Below are positions 58,604 to 64,000 of a DNA stretch of 64,000 bases, one piece after another. A model generated the notes under the pieces. That model did no database searches. It was not told the DNA's origin and saw only the letters and a program-made list of their open reading frames with translations. A program made the translations under genes and the position numbers. Every line of letters begins with the position of its first letter. Positions within the stretch are counted from its first letter, which is position 1. Origin of the DNA: Akebia trifoliata (Eukaryota > Streptophyta > Magnoliopsida > Ranunculales > Lardizabalaceae); contig CM030704.1 in assembly GCA_017979445.1 (NCBI GenBank), positions 13,437,658 to 13,501,657 of the forward strand, written 5' to 3'.

Positions 58604-59054
58604 TCAAATATTTCAAACCTTCATACAAGGGGCATTTTCTTTCTTCTTTAATGTAACTTTTCCCCTTTATACTAGGGGCATTTTTTTTAATTTTTGCATG
58701 ATGTGTTCAATTATTTTCAATGCCATGTTTATGGTCAAACTAGGGACATTTTATTTTTGGGCAATGTTTATCCCAAAAGATAATGAGAACCCCAAACTTA
58801 AGGTTACCCTCTTGATAACAGTTTTTCGAAAAACTCTTGAGGTTCAAAAGAAATAAAAACTCAGGTTTTAAATTCATAAAACTTTTGGATAAATCCTTGA
58901 GGTCAAACAAAAGTATTTTGGATCTCACATAGGAGATAGGGCATTCATTCTGTCCCAGATCTATTCATTTCCAGATTCAACCCCTCTTTTCCAGATTCAT
59001 TTTCAATCGTTCTTTCCCAGATTTATTCCTTTAGTCTCAGTTTTACTCAGCCAA
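58604..59054 (+). other. Element B 3' untranslated region, resumed after C
   Basis: Continues the block interrupted at 46059. ACAAGGGGCATTTT and ACTAGGGGCATT blocks match A at 15465-15520, then TTCGAAAAACT...GGTTCAAAAGAAATAAA as in A. No coding region. Confidence 0.7.
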
Positions 59055-59740
59055 ATACCGGTGAGGTTTTTCTCGGAATTATGCTCAGATGCCGCCGAGG
59101 GCTTTCTTGGAATTATGCTCAGATGCCGCCGAGACTTTTCTCGAAATTATGCTCGGATGCCGTCGAGGGCTTTCTCGGAATTATGCTCAGATGCCGTCGA
59201 GGGTTTTCTCTGAACTATGCTCAGATGCCACAGAGGGTTTTCTGGGAATTATGCTCAGTTACCGGCGAGGGTTTTCTCAGAATTATGCTCAGATGCCGCC
59301 GAGGGCTTTCTCGAAATTATGCTCAGATGCCGCCGAGGGTTTTCTCGGAACTATGCTCAGATGCCGCCGAGGGTTTTCTCGGAATTATGCTCAGATGCCG
59401 TCGAGGGTTTTCTCGGAATTATGTTCAGATGCCGCCGAGGGTTTTCTTGAAACTATGCTCAGATGCCGCTGAGGGTTTTCTCAAAATTATGCTCAGATGC
59501 CACCGAGGGTTTTCTCGGAACTATGCTCAGATGCCGCCGAGGGCTTTCTCAGAATTATGCTCAGTTACCGCCGAGGGTTTTCTTAAAATTATGCTTAGAT
59601 GCCATCGAGGGTTTTCTCAGAACTATGCTCAGATGCCGCCGAGGGCTTTCTCAGAATTATGCTCAGTTACCACCGAGATTTTCTTAGAACTATGCTCAGT
59701 TACCGCCGAGGGTTTTCTCGGAATTATGCTTAGTTTATGC
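59055..59740 (+). repeat. 33-bp tandem array, type 2, element B
   Basis: About 20 units with core GCCGAGGGTTTTCTCGG followed by AATTATGCTCAGAT. The inverted repeat CCGAG-6 nt-CTCGG is clear at 59367-59382. As in A, the 33-bp period creates open frames (for example 59081-59872) that I do not regard as genes. Confidence 0.92.
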
Positions 59741-60189
59741 TCAGTTTATGTTCAAATTATGCTCAAATTATGCTCAGTTATGCTCAGTTTATGCTCAGTC
59801 TATACTCAGTTATGCTCAGTTATGCTAGTTTATGCCCAGTCTATGCTCAAATTATGCTCAGTTTATGCCTAATTTATATTCACTTTGTGCTCAGATTTTA
59901 CTCAAACTTTTTAAAATTTATCTCAGATTTTAAGTCCAGACACTTGCACAGTTGTTACATTAGTCAAGGGGAATTTTGAAAAAATTCAAGGATCTGACAC
60001 TATCAGTGAGAGTTCTCACTCGATGACCTGACAACCATTTAATTCGGGGAGAACTTTACCCTCAAGGATCCGAACATCTCGACGAATTGCTAAATTAGGC
60101 TGCAAAATGAACTGTCACTAGCTTTGGCATTCGGATATCGCACTATTAACCAAAATAGATTTGCTATCTAGTTTGCTTCAACCCTCTGC
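59741..60189 (+). other. TATGCTCA repeats and PPT-proximal block of element B
   Basis: Short TTATGCTCAG repeats to about 59890, then the conserved block found before every 3' LTR here. Confidence 0.6.
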
Positions 60190-60203
60190 CAAAGAGGGGC
60201 ATC
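60190..60203 (+). other. Polypurine tract of element B
   Basis: CAAAGAGGGGCATC directly before the 3' LTR. Confidence 0.85.
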
Positions 60204-61905
60204 TGTAGACACCCCATTTTTGCACTCGCCTGATTAATCAACTCGTCAACCCGATCGCAATGATTCCCAATGATAGATGTTTATTCCATTGCTTTATTTT
60301 GTTATCAGAAATATTTCAGAAATCCAGACGAGGTATTTCAAACTGACAAAACTGTAGAAACCACGCTACGCTAGGAAAATATAACCCCAGAATCTTAGAA
60401 ATCATCATTATTCAGACAAAAAGAAGCTTCACGATAAAAATCACTAAAAAATTATCAAATTACCAAAATACCCCTAACCTTAAAATATCCCTAGAGCCTA
60501 CGTTACACTTAGGAAAATCCATTCAAACACAAAATAACAAATCGAAATCAAATAAATTATTTCGCCAATTTTCACAGAACTCGACAAAATTACGAAAATG
60601 CCCCTCATAAAGTTCATGATCATTTCACACAAAAAACTTCATAAATGACACAAACCAATATTTCTAAAAAATTCCTTATGAAAAATCGATTCTAAAACAT
60701 CTTAGAACATTAAAAATAGACTTAAAACGCGAAAAGTCCTCTCAGGGGGTAAAACGGTAATTTCACAATTTTCATAATTAAAATTTTTAAAATTAATAAA
60801 TAAAATATTAAATAATTAAAGTGAAACATTGTAAAAATTAGTTTAAAAATTTAAACTAAAAAAATCGATCAATCAGGCTCTCAGGCAAAATTGTTTAGAG
60901 TTGCCAAGATATTTATTCAAGGACCCCCTCCATTTGGGGGTCCAAAGAATTAAAGATATAATAGAGGGGGGTTCTCCAAAAAATTAAAGTCAACCAAGCA
61001 AGACTAAAGTCAACGTGTTAAAGTCAATCAAGTAAGACTAAATTCAAAATTAAAGTCAATTAAACAAGACTAAAGTCAAAATCTTAAAGTCAATCAAGTA
61101 AGACTAAAGTCAAGGTATTAAAGTTAATCAAATAAGACCAAAATTCAAAATCCTAATAGAGTTCTAATTAAATAATAACTCTATTTAATAGAGTTCTAAC
61201 TAAAATATAACTCTGCCTAAAAAAATTCTAATTAAAATACAACTCTACCTAAAATAATTCTAACTAAAATACAACTCTAACTAAAAGAATTCTAATTAAA
61301 CACTAATTCTATCTAAATCAACCCTTAAAAAAATCTACAAATAGGGGTCCTCACACCCTATTTTCGTATCAAATCATAAACTCTAAGAGAAGTAGGTCAA
61401 AAAGTCTCCCTAGTCTCCAATGAACCCTAGTTTTGGAGCCCCAACTCCTTACCTAACACCTATACTTCAATTTTAGTTTGAAAAACGCGTAGAAGCGCTT
61501 CAAAAACACCCCAAAATCCATAACAAATTCAAAGAATCCAGATCCAAGAAAGAGATACCTTGCCTCGGAGATCAGAAATCAGATCCGGAGACAGAACGAA
61601 GCAAGGAGTACGGTACAAGGAGCAGTTTTTATCGGATCTAAGGGAACAAGATCTTTCCGTATCAAAGGTAAAATTTCTGTTATTTTTCTATCTAGGTTTT
61701 ATTGTTAGCAATGTAGTCTTATTTGGGATAAGTAGAGACCGGCATTGACCGGACGGGGTTGGTGCCTAACACCTTCCAACCCCGTAATGTGATCCCCGGA
61801 TTAGAGTCAGTATTCGGCTCCTAGACCGTAATAACTAGGTGGCGACTCCCAAACTTCAAGGGTCAAAAGTGGATCCGCGCACCCCACGGATTGAGGGCGC
61901 TTTCA
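60204..61905 (+). repeat. Element B 3' LTR
   Basis: About 1702 bp, TGTAGACACC...GGGCGCTTTCA, followed by CCCTT. The TATA position reads TACAAATA (61336-61343). Part of the U5 end (near 61800) is shorter than in the 5' LTR. Confidence 0.94.
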
Positions 61906-61910
61906 CCCTT
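61906..61910. repeat. Target-site duplication of element B, right copy (CCCTT)
   Basis: Identical to 31783-31787; leader sequence of element D resumes after it. Confidence 0.88.
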
Positions 61911-64000
61911 CTTTCCTTCAGAAAAAATCTAGAGAGTGGGATTGGCCTTACCAACTTAGTTAAGAGTCGTTGAACTCATTATGTACCATTTGAAATCACA
62001 ATTCAATATCATAGGCTTATAGGGAACGAAATGCGATTTTTTTTAATATTCATAACTCTTCATCTCTAAAATTATCAATTTACCCTCAATTCAATATTCC
62101 ATTGAAATCTCGATTTATTTTGGGGTCGCCCAAAGCAATCCTTGATTAGACCATAATAATAATAATTAAAAAAAGTCTTTGTTCTAGTTCATTTTTTTAA
62201 TAAAAAAGTTATGGTGAATTTTTAGGTGAGTCAACTTAGGTGAACTCATCCTCCATCACGAGAGGAGCTAATTGTATGCTACTTATTTGAGTGATTTTTA
62301 CCATAATGTGTTGCTATGATACCTCAATTCTCAATGTAACGAGTCGAGTTGACTCATTTAAAGTTATTGGTTTCATACAATTTATTTGTTCTCATATATT
62401 CTCTTGATATGATATAATGATGCTCCATCTGATATTTTTCATGTTAGATGATGCTGAATATCATGAGGTGAGTTAACTCAACAAATTCACATTTGAATAG
62501 GTCACGTGTTACATTAGGGTGCATGGTTTCCTTTTGATACCCGATTGATGTGATCGTATCCCTTGGATATATTGATTGATTGAACCATTGAGTCTAACAT
62601 GTTGATTGCTTAATTCTAATTAATTGATTGGCTTGGATTGATTGATTAATTTTAATTTCTTTTGATTAGCATGCTATGACTTTTGATAATCTTTTGATAT
62701 TTGCATTTGTTATGATTGTGGCCCATTAATGATCTGATCTGGTTCACGGGCCTATTTATTTGAGAAAGGCCCCGGGCACAACCCACCATGTTTTGCACAC
62801 ACCATTAACACGTTTACTGCTTTGCACGCTTGCACGTCCCATATAACCAACGTGGCACTAGTGCGTGGCCCGGTCTCTTCGGAGATGCGACGTCATTCAT
62901 GAAAATCACAACTCCAGTCACGTACCTTAGGGTATATCAAACTGGGGCATCAGTACCGTCTGATCAGGTGACTTTGAAAGGTATATCAATGCACCCAGGC
63001 TGGAGTGACCTGAGCCTTTGACCTATTGTAAATCACACAGTCACTTGTCCCGATTGCCAACGTAGTACTAGTACGTGATCGGTCCCCTCGTGGGTTGCCA
63101 AACCATTTATGAAAGCTACAACTCTTGACTCGTACCCATAGGTATATCAAAGATAATATAAGTACATCAATTGCACTTCTTGGTCAAAACCAGTACCTAA
63201 GCGAGATCCTGCTCCAATGTACTACGGTACTAGGAGGATAGACTACGTCTATTCTAGAAAAAAGGTGATTTAAGAGTGCCTTTGCTCAAGCATCACACGC
63301 CACCTTTGATCTGAGGATTAAACTGGCTACTTTTGGCTTCAGAGAAGTGGGTTGGAGTCTTAGGTTATCACCTATATGGTATATCAAACCAAGTCACCAC
63401 GTATCGAGAGGTATATACTTGTACTTGGGCAAAATTGGCCAGATAAATTGCATTGCACGTAGTAAACCTAGAGTCTAGGAGCCTTCTTATAGGTTACGAC
63501 CCGAACTGACATTGATTTTTTTTCGGGTTGCTCTATTTAATCTAACCCAAAGGTAAGTGGGTGGACCGGTCCACACTACTTCAATCCAACCCACAATACC
63601 GATCCAACCCAGTAAACTTAATTGATGAGACATACTGATCAATATCAAATTAAATTAGTTAGCCCAATTGGTAAATGGATCTTATAGATCAACACATGAA
63701 TCGATTGGATTAATTAGCTTAAAAAAATAGTTGATAAAGTGATTCAAGTAGAATATTTAGATCTATTGGGTCAAATCGGCTCAAACTCAAATGGTTACAT
63801 AGTCCCAATCACCTTGCATCGGCCAGTGTAATTCAATGAACTGAATATTTTATACTTAGCAAGATTAGTAAATCATCTTCATGTAATATTTCTTGATCAA
63901 AATATTTCATTGGTTAAAGATTTTGAATCTAGGGGTTAACTTAACCTATGCTATCAAAAGGAACCTCTATTTGTTAAAAGTCTACTCTAGGGTATATAAC
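61911..64000 (+). mobile_element. Element D leader, second part (runs off the window)
   Basis: Continues D after the B insertion. The block at about 62090-62150 matches the B leader at 35450-35520, and 62740-63480 is the conserved leader module with GCACTAGTGC (62855-62864) and GTACTAGTAC (63065-63074). Beyond about 63490 it no longer resembles A or B, and no ORF1 is seen before the window ends. Confidence 0.75.

Larger units (their letters stand above)
31788..61905 (+). mobile_element. Element B: Tat/Ogre-like retrotransposon, interrupted by element C
   Basis: 5' LTR with PBS at the left, PPT and 3' LTR at the right, flanked by CCCTT. Without C (46060-58598) and one TSD copy, B is about 17.6 kb. 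Internal order as in A: leader, ORF1, gag-protease, RT, gypsy RNase H, archaeal-type RNase H, integrase, 3' region with a tandem array. Coding regions are broken by many stops and several frameshifts. The two LTRs differ by about 6% over the first ~330 bp by eye. Confidence 0.92.

Noticed and set aside
63552..63565. Perfect 14-bp palindrome GTGGACCGGTCCAC
   Set aside because: A single occurrence in D, with no counterpart in A, B or C, so there is no evidence beyond chance.

Overview
The window is plant nuclear DNA, AT-rich and built entirely from LTR retrotransposons nested in one another. I see no host gene, tRNA, rRNA or CRISPR array. The evidence for a flowering plant is the set of retrotransposon lineages: Ty3/gypsy Tat/Ogre-like elements (two RNase H domains, an extra ORF before gag, tandem repeats in the 3' untranslated region, TGTAGACACC...TTTCA LTRs) and an Athila-like Ty3/gypsy element. 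It looks like heterochromatin; the species cannot be named from sequence alone.

Layout, using my own labels. E is the oldest host: an Athila-like element on the minus strand, seen as RT (21206-22300), protease region (22301-23395) and gag (26802-28452). Three things are inserted in E. G is a divergent minus-strand Tat-type LTR (1-336 plus 19018-21200). F is a 3.4 kb solo LTR (23396-26796, TSD TACCT) that itself carries a foldback MITE. D is a plus-strand Tat/Ogre element (LTR 28493-30135, leader 30156-31782 and 61911-64000) that runs off the window. A (337-19012, plus, TSD CAACC) sits in G. B (31788-61905, plus, TSD CCCTT) sits in the leader of D. C (46060-58598, minus, TSD GGTAA) sits in the 3' untranslated region of B. 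A also contains H, a remnant of a minus-strand relative (1103 to about 3204), which replaces the end of its 5' LTR and its primer-binding site.

A and B are full-size but dead. Each has leader, ORF1 (possible plant-mobile-domain type), gag, aspartic protease, G-patch-like linker, RT, a degenerate gypsy RNase H, an archaeal-type RNase H and integrase, broken by many stop codons and a few frameshifts. C keeps both LTRs, PBS, PPT, leader and 3' region, but has lost ORF1, most of gag, protease, the RT core and both RNase H domains. Its LTRs differ by only about 1% by eye (about 5-6% for A and B), so it is the youngest insertion and probably moved using proteins supplied in trans.

The most interesting material is non-coding. 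The 3' untranslated regions of A, B and C carry tandem arrays whose 33-bp unit contains a small inverted repeat. Its two variants (CCAAG...CTTGG and CCGAG...CTCGG) differ by a compensatory base pair, and a G-U intermediate is present. C alone carries an additional 52-bp array with a different inverted repeat and higher-order structure. The long leaders carry two palindromes 210-211 bp apart in four elements, again related by compensatory change, plus recurring TGCTG-N8-CAGCA hairpins. A conserved donor-like site in the LTR and an acceptor-like site 1 nt before the ORF1 ATG suggest that the whole leader, with the PBS, may be a removable intron.
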